DNA of 36,354 bases from Prevotella sp. (lineage in GTDB: Bacteria > Bacteroidota > Bacteroidia > Bacteroidales > Bacteroidaceae): contig JAFVHO010000197.1 of assembly GCA_017474485.1 (NCBI GenBank), positions 1 to 36,354 of the forward strand, written 5' to 3'. The notes beneath the pieces were generated by a model that was given only the letters and a program-made list of their open reading frames with translations, did no database searches and was not told the DNA's origin. Of the stretch, positions 24,204 to 30,988 are shown piece after piece (positions within the stretch are counted from its first letter, which is position 1; the number at the start of each line of letters is the position of its first letter). The position numbers and the translations under genes were made by a program.

Positions 24204-24460
24204 CATTCACCTCTTGTCCCTTGTCATACCGATTTTGTCAATGGTTTCTCTATGATGGAAAGAAAAAAAAGATATCTTGTGGGGGTGACGAATTAACAAC
24301 TGCCAACCGTGAACTAAAAAAGCCTTCTTTACCAAGAGTGAATCTGTATAACTATCATTATACTTATAATGACACTGGAGAGGAAGTGATGGAGAAAACG
24401 AAAGAAAGAGATACTCGTCCATGGAGATTCACTAAGGCATAAGTGTTGAAGAGGCGAGAT

Positions 24461-25030
24461 TTAGTCATCACTTGCATCGAAGATCTCAGGTGGAAAACGA
24501 ATCTCATCTTCTGGGTCATCCTGATATTCATCATAATGATCTTGGTAATAAGAGGCTTCATCGAACTGTTGGCTGATGCCTCGTCTCTTTACTTCTTGCA
24601 TCTGCTTGACTATAGCTTTGTGATGAGTCACTACATAATCAAACATCTGTTGTGTAGTAGTTAGTTTCTCGTTGCAGTACCATTCAAAGTGCCCACTGAT
24701 ATCTGGCCAGTCATTATGTTTTCTGACAATTAGGTTACCACCAGATTCATCGACAACCTCATACTCTTCATTTTCCATTTCATAGCCAGGATCAATGTCA
24801 ATCCAATAGAAGTATTTGCCCAAATCCAAAGGCCAATCTGTCGGCAAAGACTTTGGTTGCCGTTTTTCTACTAAATGATAATTCCCCTCTCGTTGAATCA
24901 GCGTACTTCTTTCTGGCATCTTGGCACTCTTTTTCTTGGGTTCAATCATCCAAGCGAAGCCAATTGCGTAAAAGACGAAAAAGAGAACAATGCTACCTCT
25001 AACTATATAATCCTCTGTTTTTTTGGACAT
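24461..25030 (-). CDS. Membrane-anchored protein of unknown function, last gene of six-gene operon
   Basis: The 189-residue protein has one N-terminal transmembrane segment (about residues 11-31, 'GSIVLFFVFYAIGFAWMIEP') after a short KK-containing start. A hydrophilic, acidic domain follows, rich in Tyr, Trp and Asp ('YFYWIDIDPGYEMENEEYEVVDESGGNLIVRKHNDW', 'FEWYCNEKLTTTQQMFDYVVTHHKAIVKQMQEV'), and a very acidic tail. I do not recognise the family. It starts 2 bases after the GIY-YIG gene, so it belongs to the same transcript. A membrane-tethered component would suit an effector or sensor, but that is speculation. Confidence 0.65.
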   Translation of the reverse strand: MSKKTEDYIVRGSIVLFFVFYAIGFAWMIEPKKKSAKMPERSTLIQREGNYHLVEKRQPKSLPTDWPLDLGKYFYWIDIDPGYEMENEEYEVVDESGGNLIVRKHNDWPDISGHFEWYCNEKLTTTQQMFDYVVTHHKAIVKQMQEVKRRGISQQFDEASYYQDHYDEYQDDPEDEIRFPPEIFDASDD

Positions 25031-25032
25031 AA

Positions 25033-25527
25033 CTAATCTTTCCTGTTTGCAAAGGGACGCATGCCGCTATGTAATTCGCGAAATTCAGAAATCATCTTTT
25101 CTTCAACGCAACGAGGTTCTTCCTCAGATAAGACTCGCCAGCAAACAACTAACTCTTTTGCATCGCCCAGTTGCCAGATGCTTCTTCCTCCACCATGTGC
25201 TGCCTTTTGTCCATTTCCAAACCTGATGTATGTACTAAGCCGCTTATGTAATCCTGTTTTCTGATTAGATCCACCAGCCTTCCCTATATATACAATCTGT
25301 GTTCCGTCCACCCATTTTGCTTCCAACTCTGGTTTTGGATAACTGGGATACCTTTCTTCCTGACAGTCGAACGGCCTTTTCCCTAAAATAACAGGCTTTT
25401 CACTTTTCTCGCGTAGGACAACATATACGCCCATTTCTTTGGGAATATCCTTGCAACTATTCATTAATTCCAAGACAGTCTTAAATCCCACAAAACCGCA
25501 TCTTTGTAATTGTTCCTTTTCTGTCAT
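25033..25527 (-). CDS. GIY-YIG nuclease superfamily-like protein
   Basis: The 164-residue protein shows 'MGVYVVL' (residues 32-38) and, 45 residues later, 'IVYIGKAG' (78-85), the two hallmark strands of the GIY-YIG fold. An Arg in 'HKRLSTYI' (near 96), 'CVEEKMISEF' (metal-binding Glu near 142-143) and 'FANR' (Asn161) follow, matching the order of catalytic positions. The spacing between GVY and YIG is longer than usual because of an insert carrying 'RPFDCQEERYPSYPKPE'. Nuclease activity is therefore plausible. Its ATG overlaps the stop of the preceding gene as TAATG, and the next gene begins 2 bases after its stop. Confidence 0.65.
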   Translation of the reverse strand: MTEKEQLQRCGFVGFKTVLELMNSCKDIPKEMGVYVVLREKSEKPVILGKRPFDCQEERYPSYPKPELEAKWVDGTQIVYIGKAGGSNQKTGLHKRLSTYIRFGNGQKAAHGGGRSIWQLGDAKELVVCWRVLSEEEPRCVEEKMISEFRELHSGMRPFANRKD

Positions 25528-26426
25528 TATTGTTTGCTATTATCAAGTGATGCACACCAATATAATATGTTAAGCAGATCATAAATTAGAGCCATGTTTA
25601 GGTATGGGGCTTTACAATTTGTTATCTGCTTTTGGACGAACAATGGATTTCCAATTCTTTTCCTATAATTATCCTCACTTTCCTCTGGTATCTGATGATT
25701 GCCATTATTCGCAATATCGACACAAGAGTGAAAGCATCGCTGGACATGATATGGTACTACCCGTCCTTTCTTTCCCAATTCAATACTACATTCTCTTAGA
25801 TTAGAGCCTATGAATGGAGTGCCATGTAAAATACCTGTATTTGTTAAGAATGTCATAACCTTGTCTAATATGAGACGTACATTCGCTGGTATTAATGGGT
25901 TCTTGAATAAGTCATCTTTGTACAGATTCTTTAGTAAATTTATTAGAAGAACATCTGTATTCCCCTCTTCTATACCAACATAAAAATCTATAACTCTCCC
26001 ATATTCTTTTCTAATTCGATATTCTTCGGTATTCTCTATTTCGGCAATAATATCCTCATATAATTGGGCCGAAGCCTTCTGCAGTTCATAGAACCTTCCT
26101 CCAGATAGTCTAATTGCCTCACGTTTGTCCCATTTGCTAACCGGTCTTTTTCCTGTAACTACAAAAATCGGAGTATCAGATATTTTTACGATTTGTAAAA
26201 AAGCCGCGCTCAAATTCTGACTTTTGGGAGTTTCTTCTTCCATCTTGGGTTCAGCATTCAAAAAGATAGCATCCCAGTTCTCATGGGTATAACCTGAAAG
26301 TCTATTTCTGCATTCTTTCATATTATTACATGTAGTAATGCTGAGATTATTTAGATTGGTGCTCTTAATGAAAGTAAGCAAGCTTTCATCTCCATTGTTC
26401 ATCCAAAGAACTTTAATCTTATCCAT
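25527..26426 (-). CDS. Response-regulator-like protein with degenerate receiver domain
   Basis: From the ATG at 26426 the protein has 299 residues. Residues 1-140 follow a receiver fold: 'IKVLWMNNGDESLLTFI', 'NWDAIFLNAEPK', 'DTPIFVVTGKRP'. The usual acidic pair is NN (10-11) and the phosphoacceptor Asp is Asn57, so it should not be phosphorylated. The C-terminal part (about 140-299), mostly helical with 'IPANVRLILDKVMTFLTNTGIL' and 'APYLNMALIYDLLNILYWCASL', resembles the tail of an uncharacterised Bacteroidetes receiver-protein family. An upstream ATG at 26444 overlaps the previous stop, but an AGGAGG at 26434-26439 favours 26426. It lies inside the six-gene operon. Confidence 0.6.
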   Translation of the reverse strand: MDKIKVLWMNNGDESLLTFIKSTNLNNLSITTCNNMKECRNRLSGYTHENWDAIFLNAEPKMEEETPKSQNLSAAFLQIVKISDTPIFVVTGKRPVSKWDKREAIRLSGGRFYELQKASAQLYEDIIAEIENTEEYRIRKEYGRVIDFYVGIEEGNTDVLLINLLKNLYKDDLFKNPLIPANVRLILDKVMTFLTNTGILHGTPFIGSNLRECSIELGKKGRVVPYHVQRCFHSCVDIANNGNHQIPEESEDNYRKRIGNPLFVQKQITNCKAPYLNMALIYDLLNILYWCASLDNSKQ

Positions 26427-26433
26427 AACAGTT

Positions 26434-26439
26434 CCTCCT
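26434..26439 (-). promoter_or_regulatory. Strong Shine-Dalgarno (AGGAGG) deciding the start of the pseudo-receiver gene
   Basis: The minus strand reads AGGAGG, 7 bases before the ATG at 26426. Such a perfect site is unusual in this window, where genes lack Shine-Dalgarno sequences. It argues against the in-frame ATG at 26444. Confidence 0.7.
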
Positions 26440-26443
26440 CTCA

Positions 26444-27385
26444 TTATGAATTATCTGCCACTCCGTTACATTCATTCAAAAGTGCAAGCAGATCGTTAAT
26501 GGATTTCTTATATAATCCACTTTGTTCAAGTTGTACTCGCCACATATCGTTTAGAGTAATTTTACGTGTTATTGGCAACTGACGTAAAACTTCCTCCTTT
26601 CCGAACAATTGAAGAGCAAACTCGAAATCCACTTGATATCCGTCATTTGGGACAAGCAGCATTTTGTCGTCAAAAATATAATTAACGTCCTTTTTAGGTT
26701 CAATGATTTGAGGACTCAGTTTTCCAGTTGTAGAAAGAAGAATGGCTGGTTTGTTCAATTCTGCAATATCTTTGGCAGTTATTGGAAAACGAATGTCAAA
26801 GACATCTGCAACCAAACACATTCCTGCTTTGCCATATCCTAACTTATGTAAATAATCGTTTGGATGTAAAGAATTCACATCACAAGCAGCATAAATACAT
26901 ACTTGTTCGTTCCAGCAATCATCCAAACCTTCGTCCATTGCATCCTCATTCATCTGAAAAGCCAAATGATGCTCACCTGGAAACAAGTCATGAATCAACA
27001 TGTTGCAGACAGCAGCCATATCTGTTTCGTCAGATATATCCCATGCTGTCGCATCTACAAACTTGATACTTCCTCTACGTCTACGCGTAACATCTATAAG
27101 CAAGATAACCACATGATCTCCTTCGTCAGAAGGCCAAGAAAATGAGGTCGTGCAAACAGTATCGATAATATCTGCCTCAATGCACATTTTCCTAAAATCC
27201 TCATGTTCCTTGCTGTTCAGAACTGATGCCGGCACAGTCCAGAAGAATTGTTTGCTGTCTGTCAGTCTCTCAATGCTTGCCTCTTCAAACGGCGTGTCAA
27301 AAGGGGCAGGAATCAAATCGTAGCCCACATTAGCCGCCAAGTCTTTCAACAACTGTTCCATGACTTCAACATTCATCTTACTCAT
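26444..27385 (-). CDS. N6-DNA methylase-like protein lacking catalytic motifs
   Basis: The 313-residue protein resembles the C-terminal half of type I-style N6-adenine methylases. 'FRKMCIEADIIDTVCTTSFSWPSDEGDHVVILLIDVTRRRRG' then 'IKFVDATAWD' (residues about 64-116) parallels the '...LP.GMF..T....I.hl....RRGKV.FIDAS' block. 'SLHPNDYL' (172-179) parallels the segment that precedes specificity regions. Residues about 190-290 ('DIAELNKPAILLSTTGKLSPQII', 'LRQLPITRKITLNDMW') look like part of a target-recognition module. There is no SAM-binding glycine motif and no NPPY/F. It may be a remnant, a DNA-recognition protein, or a partner of the nuclease-like gene. It starts 32 bases after the WYL gene and overlaps the next ATG by one base. 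Confidence 0.5.
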   Translation of the reverse strand: MSKMNVEVMEQLLKDLAANVGYDLIPAPFDTPFEEASIERLTDSKQFFWTVPASVLNSKEHEDFRKMCIEADIIDTVCTTSFSWPSDEGDHVVILLIDVTRRRRGSIKFVDATAWDISDETDMAAVCNMLIHDLFPGEHHLAFQMNEDAMDEGLDDCWNEQVCIYAACDVNSLHPNDYLHKLGYGKAGMCLVADVFDIRFPITAKDIAELNKPAILLSTTGKLSPQIIEPKKDVNYIFDDKMLLVPNDGYQVDFEFALQLFGKEEVLRQLPITRKITLNDMWRVQLEQSGLYKKSINDLLALLNECNGVADNS

Positions 27386-27417
27386 AACTCAATCAAATTT
27401 AAATCCAACAAAATCAA

Positions 27418-28464
27418 TTAACGAGTGCAAAGGTCGGTGTTATCTGTGCAGTCTTTCTTCACAGACAAATATTTTTTCATGTTTTCTTCTATTTTTTCCA
27501 TAATTTGCTGTCTATACCACTCTGGATAGAGCACTTCAACATCAGGAATGAAAGAAAAAAGCTGTTGGTCAAGTTCTCTTGTGGGACGTACTTGAATCTC
27601 GACAATGCCATTTTTATCATCAATGACTTTCTGCGATTTATGAATAGGCTTGGAAACAACGTATGGAAAACGATTGCTGGAGAAACGCAAACCAATTATT
27701 TCTTTATTCACATCGTCTTTAGGTATGGTGGCACCAATGACATCATCGAAATATGTAGAGAAATCATAAAGATCATTCTTCCTGAAAGGTTTCTCTGATT
27801 TCTCGTAATGATGAATCCTGTCCAGGGCCAAGTTACTGATTCTATTCAGTTCATCATTCAATCCATAAAGAAACCAACGGCCATTATATTGCTTGACATA
27901 GTAAGGATGAATGGTCATCATTATCTCTTTTCCCTTAAAAGTCATATAGGAAATATCTAAAGTCTGGTGATTGATAGTAGCATCAATGATGTCTGCTAAG
28001 TGCTCAATACCTTTCAACTGGTCATTCTGTTCAAAGGAAATAAGATGCTCTGTATTTGACTTTAGGCCAAAGCGGTACTCCAAATTGGAAATAACCTCTT
28101 CAAGCCACACATTGGCAGCAGAACCTCTAAAACGGCCCAGCATATCGATAGTGGATTGTAGTTTGTTAAGGTCATCTACAGACAGGGCATTTTCGTAAAT
28201 AGTGTATTTACGGTCAGAGTATCGATAATAGCATTTCTTGCCGTCGTATGGATAGGCAACAATAGGTGCATTAAACGACACTCTATCGCGCATGTACTTA
28301 ATATCTTCACGTATCTGGCGAATGCTCACAGTGGTACCAAAGATGTCAAATAACTGTTCGTTGACTTCGTCTAACAGGTCATCAATCTCATACCGTTTAT
28401 GGAAATTGCTGAAGCATCTGTCCAGTATCTGATAACGCAATTGCGCATTCTTGTTCGTAGCCAT
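27418..28464 (-). CDS. WYL-domain transcriptional regulator
   Basis: The 348-residue protein has an N-terminal winged-helix part ('AQLRYQILDRCFSN', 'TVSIRQIREDIKYMRD', residues about 8-60). A WYL domain follows: 'DISYMTFKGKEIMMTIHPYYVKQYNGRWFLYGLND' with the WFLY motif at 197-200 and 'NLALDRI' after it. A C-terminal WCX-like segment contains 'LRFSSNRFPYVVSKPIHKSQKV'. WYL regulators bind DNA and sense nucleic-acid or other ligands; several (BrxR, CapW) control phage-defence operons. It is the second gene of the six-gene operon, 11 bases after the small first gene, and may autoregulate the promoter near 28830-28837 through repeats at 28900-29020. Confidence 0.85.
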   Translation of the reverse strand: MATNKNAQLRYQILDRCFSNFHKRYEIDDLLDEVNEQLFDIFGTTVSIRQIREDIKYMRDRVSFNAPIVAYPYDGKKCYYRYSDRKYTIYENALSVDDLNKLQSTIDMLGRFRGSAANVWLEEVISNLEYRFGLKSNTEHLISFEQNDQLKGIEHLADIIDATINHQTLDISYMTFKGKEIMMTIHPYYVKQYNGRWFLYGLNDELNRISNLALDRIHHYEKSEKPFRKNDLYDFSTYFDDVIGATIPKDDVNKEIIGLRFSSNRFPYVVSKPIHKSQKVIDDKNGIVEIQVRPTRELDQQLFSFIPDVEVLYPEWYRQQIMEKIEENMKKYLSVKKDCTDNTDLCTR

Positions 28465-28475
28465 TTTACGGGATG

Positions 28476-28805
28476 TTACATGTTTATATACTTCACCGGA
28501 TTTTGGCTCTTGCCATAGAACGCTGAGACACTCTTTCCGATATATTCAGACTTAACGTCTTCTACACCTACGAACTCGCATCGGCCTTCGTATTGAAGAA
28601 CCTGAGTGTATTTCCACTCTTTGGGTATGAAAACGGCTTCCACTACTCCATCTACAATAGATAATACATGAGTAGCCTTTGATGCTCTGTTTATATTCAC
28701 AGCCCAATACTTGCGAGTCATCTCATAGAGATTCTCGCGCACTATCTTTCCGACTTTTACACAGATAATTCTGTCTGTGTTCTTTGGTAGTAGTTCATTA
28801 TTCAT
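28476..28805 (-). CDS. Small QNPVKYIN-motif protein, first gene of six-gene operon
   Basis: The 109-residue soluble protein contains 'LYEMTRKYWAVNINRASKATHVLSIVDGVVEAVFIPKEW', 'RCEFVGVEDVKSEYIGKSVSAFY' and 'SQNPVKYINM'. I recognise this as a stand-alone copy of a domain found widely, alone or near restriction-type genes, with the pattern 'LYEATRGxWxV..... A.A.....IVxEVYxIDxW....(R)WEFVG....I.xxYxGKSVxxxF..G.QNPIKYVN'. I cannot give a family name or activity. It has its own -7 element 25 bases upstream and is followed after 11 bases by the WYL regulator. Confidence 0.65.
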   Translation of the reverse strand: MNNELLPKNTDRIICVKVGKIVRENLYEMTRKYWAVNINRASKATHVLSIVDGVVEAVFIPKEWKYTQVLQYEGRCEFVGVEDVKSEYIGKSVSAFYGKSQNPVKYINM

Positions 28806-28829
28806 AGCAATATCCGTCTATTCAGGCTT

Positions 28830-28837
28830 CAAAGTTA
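28830..28837 (-). promoter_or_regulatory. -7 element (TAACTTTG) of the six-gene operon
   Basis: The minus strand reads TAACTTTG, matching TAnnTTTG, 25 bases upstream of the ATG at 28805. I see no well-placed TTTG at -33, so the promoter may be weak or depend on an activator such as the WYL protein. Confidence 0.55.
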
Positions 28838-28899
28838 CAAAAAGTTTTCGAATCTTGAACGTTTTCCAATATATTTCTTTGATAATTCTTTGAATGTAG

Positions 28900-29020
28900 G
28901 CAACACATTGATTCTCCCACAGCAAATCAATGTTTCACTCACAGCAACACATTGATTCTCTGATTGCGAATGGACGTATTGAAAAATACTGCGGGAGTAA
29001 TGAAAAATACTACGGGAGTA
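28900..29020. repeat. Paired direct repeats upstream of the WYL operon
   Basis: GCAACACATTGATTCTC occurs at 28900-28916 and 28944-28960 (44-bp spacing). A second pair, GAAAAATACTRCGGGAGTA, occurs at 28981-28999 and 29002-29020 (21-bp period). All lie 60-190 bases upstream of the operon's -7 box. They are candidate operator sites or remnants of replication iterons. Confidence 0.7.
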
Positions 29021-29124
29021 TTGGAAATTAAAGCGTACTTATTGCGCAAGAGGATATTCTATGAAAAAACGAATAATTGTAAAGGGCATCTCTGTTTGGT
29101 TGAAGAATCTCTGACTTGAAGGTG

Positions 29125-29143
29125 CAGAGTGTGGCGGTGCAAT
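29125..29143. repeat. Right copy of the 19-nt direct repeat bounding the island
   Basis: This is an exact copy of 23458-23476, same orientation. It lies about 290 bases upstream of the first gene of the six-gene operon. Confidence 0.75.
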
Positions 29144-29224
29144 GTGAAAGGTTTGCTCTCCTACTCTTTTGACTTATAACATTAAGAGAAAAGCCATATC
29201 TCTAAGAGTATTATGTTGCTTTCC

Positions 29225-29290
29225 TTAGTCCGTCCTTACGGACTCAGAGTCCGAAGCCTGCGGACTGAGAGTTTGAAGCCGTCGGACTAA
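29225..29290. repeat. Cluster of AGTCCG/CGGACT inverted repeats
   Basis: AGTCCG occurs at 29227-29232 and 29248-29253. CGGACT occurs at 29239-29244, 29261-29266 and 29283-29288. The outer TTAGTCCG and CGGACTAA pair across 66 bases, and inner arms form two small hairpins, so alternative folds are possible. No gene is visible in 29144-29339. Confidence 0.6.
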
Positions 29291-29339
29291 ACACAAGTCA
29301 TTGATATCATCATAAACGCGAAAAAAAGAGGAATTCGAA

Positions 29340-29642
29340 AATGTCCCTCACATTTTCACATCGCAGGCCTCAAAGGCCGATGTACAAAGGGCTGAGGGCA
29401 CGTGAGGGACATTGGTTCTCCCTCACGTCTCCCTCACATTTTCGCTTTTGAACACTCACACCATTTTTTGGTCGAACTGTCAACCCGTTTAGGATTAAAA
29501 AACGTTTTCCTGTTTTTTTCGAAGGAGCCAATGTGACCCCAAATGTGAGGGTGGCGTGAGGGACATTAGAAGTCACTCACGTGCCTCAAACGCCCTACAC
29601 ATAAGGCTTTGAAGGGGGTAATGTGAATAAGTGAGGGACATT
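29340..29642. repeat. GTGAGGGACATT repeat cluster
   Basis: The 12-mer GTGAGGGACATT occurs at 29402-29413, 29556-29567 and 29631-29642, and inverted at 29340-29351. Shorter variants (CCCTCAC, TGTGAGGG) occur between. The inverted copy and the 29402 copy flank a hairpin with GGCCT/AGGCC arms (29359-29382). No convincing gene is present; the cluster ends 12 bases before the tolC-like stop codon. Confidence 0.75.
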
Positions 29643-29653
29643 TACGATACCTG

Positions 29654-30985
29654 TTAAAAGTTCAGTTCTTTGCCGCGATAGAAATCGAGAAGGGCTGACT
29701 GATAGAGGTATTCGTAACGGGCCTGAACGAGATCGGACTCCGCCTTCAGATAGTTGTTCTTTGCCTCGTTAAACTCAGTGATGGTGGCCTTACCGTTCTC
29801 ATATTTGGCCTGCGTCAGTGTGAATGCATCCTTACTGGATTGGGCAGCTGACTCACTGCTATGATATTTCGAATCGGCAGCAACGGCATTGTAGTAGACC
29901 TGCTGGATTTCCTTATAGAGTGACTTCTTTACATTCTCTAACTGTAACAGCTGGTTCTCTCTGTCAATCTTTGCGCTACGGATACTATTTCGTGTCTGGA
30001 AGCGGTTGAAGATGGGGACATTGAGGTTGATACCGATGTACTGCGAGAAATTGTTCTTCATCTGCGAGGCAAAACTCTCAGCCTTCACACCATTGGTCTT
30101 GTAATAGTTGCTCTGTAAGCCAGCGCTGAGGTTCAGTGTAGGATAGTTGCCTGCTTTAGCAATATCAATATTACGCTCTGCTGCTGTCAGTCGAAGTTGC
30201 TCAGCCTGTACCTCTGGCTTGATACCAAGTGCCTCTTGATAGATTGCCTCGGGAGAAGGAAGATAAGAGGTGAGAGATGAGAGGTGAGAGGTGAGAGAGG
30301 GGCGGACAACGGAGAAGCCCTCAGGTGAGGGGAGCTCTAAGAGCTGGGTGAGGGCAAGGATGGCCAGCTGAAGATTGTTCTCAGCCTGTGTAGCGGTGAG
30401 GTGAGCCTGAGCAAGCGTGGACAACTGCTGTGAGAGCTGTGCCTGACTGGCCTTGCCGTTGTTAACGAAAGCCTGAAGGCGGACTACCTGTTGAGAATCA
30501 ATCTCTATTTGTCGTTTAGCTACATCTGCGATTTCCATATTAAACAGAATCTGCACGTATGCCTGTGCCACCTGTGTACGAATGTCGTTCTTGGCCTTTT
30601 CCAAATCCTTTGTTGCAGCCTCGAGGTTCAACTGGTTCAACTTGATTTGATTGGGAATCTGGAAACCCGTAAAGAGGGGGACGCTGGTGCCCAAGCTAAA
30701 ACTGGTGCTGCTGGTAGAGCGGTTGGTATAGGTGTTGTCGAGCGTCAGACCACGTCCGAAGCTGAAACTCTCAGAGGCCGAGGCATTGAGGTCTGGCAGC
30801 CGCGAGTTCTTAGCAGTAGACAGCTGGAGTTCGCGCTGCTCACGATTATTCTCGCGCTGTTTGATGCTGATGTTATGCTCGACGGCATAGGTGCAGCATT
30901 CACGCAGGTCCCAAGCGCGGGTTTGGGCTATTGTATGCTGTGGCAGAATCGCAGCAAACAGTAAACTGACCAAAAGTTTCTTCAT
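29654..30985 (-). CDS. TolC-family outer-membrane efflux protein
   Basis: The 443-residue protein has a signal peptide (cleavage near TIAQ) and two copies of the outer-membrane efflux helical repeat. The first starts at 'WDLRECCTYAVEHNISIKQRENNREQRELQLSTAKNSRLPDL', the second at 'IYQEALGIKPEVQAEQLRLTAAERNIDIAKAGNYPTLNLSAGL'. It forms the trimeric exit duct for the transporter encoded just upstream. Between the repeats lies a low-complexity Ser/Leu stretch ('SLTSHLSSLTSYL') encoded by a 7-bp tandem repeat at 30267-30294. It is last in the export operon, 3 bases after the adaptor gene. Confidence 0.9.
   Translation of the reverse strand: MKKLLVSLLFAAILPQHTIAQTRAWDLRECCTYAVEHNISIKQRENNREQRELQLSTAKNSRLPDLNASASESFSFGRGLTLDNTYTNRSTSSTSFSLGTSVPLFTGFQIPNQIKLNQLNLEAATKDLEKAKNDIRTQVAQAYVQILFNMEIADVAKRQIEIDSQQVVRLQAFVNNGKASQAQLSQQLSTLAQAHLTATQAENNLQLAILALTQLLELPSPEGFSVVRPSLTSHLSSLTSYLPSPEAIYQEALGIKPEVQAEQLRLTAAERNIDIAKAGNYPTLNLSAGLQSNYYKTNGVKAESFASQMKNNFSQYIGINLNVPIFNRFQTRNSIRSAKIDRENQLLQLENVKKSLYKEIQQVYYNAVAADSKYHSSESAAQSSKDAFTLTQAKYENGKATITEFNEAKNNYLKAESDLVQARYEYLYQSALLDFYRGKELNF
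30267..30294. repeat. 7-bp tandem repeat inside the tolC-like gene
   Basis: Four units, GAGGTGA, GAGATGA, GAGGTGA, GAGGTGA (plus-strand reading), encode part of the Ser/Leu-rich linker of the outer-membrane protein. The unit is not a multiple of three. Confidence 0.8.
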
Positions 30986-30988
30986 AAC

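Noticed and set aside
24200..24442. 80-codon plus-strand frame after hicB
   Set aside because: It overlaps the hicB stop, has no family-like motif, odd composition and no start signal; treated as non-coding.
28900..29020. CRISPR-like array
   Set aside because: Only two copies of each repeat, with unequal spacing and no cas genes.
29370..29576. 68-codon minus-strand frame in the GTGAGGGACATT region
   Set aside because: It is made largely from the repeat cluster itself and shows no recognisable domain or start signal.
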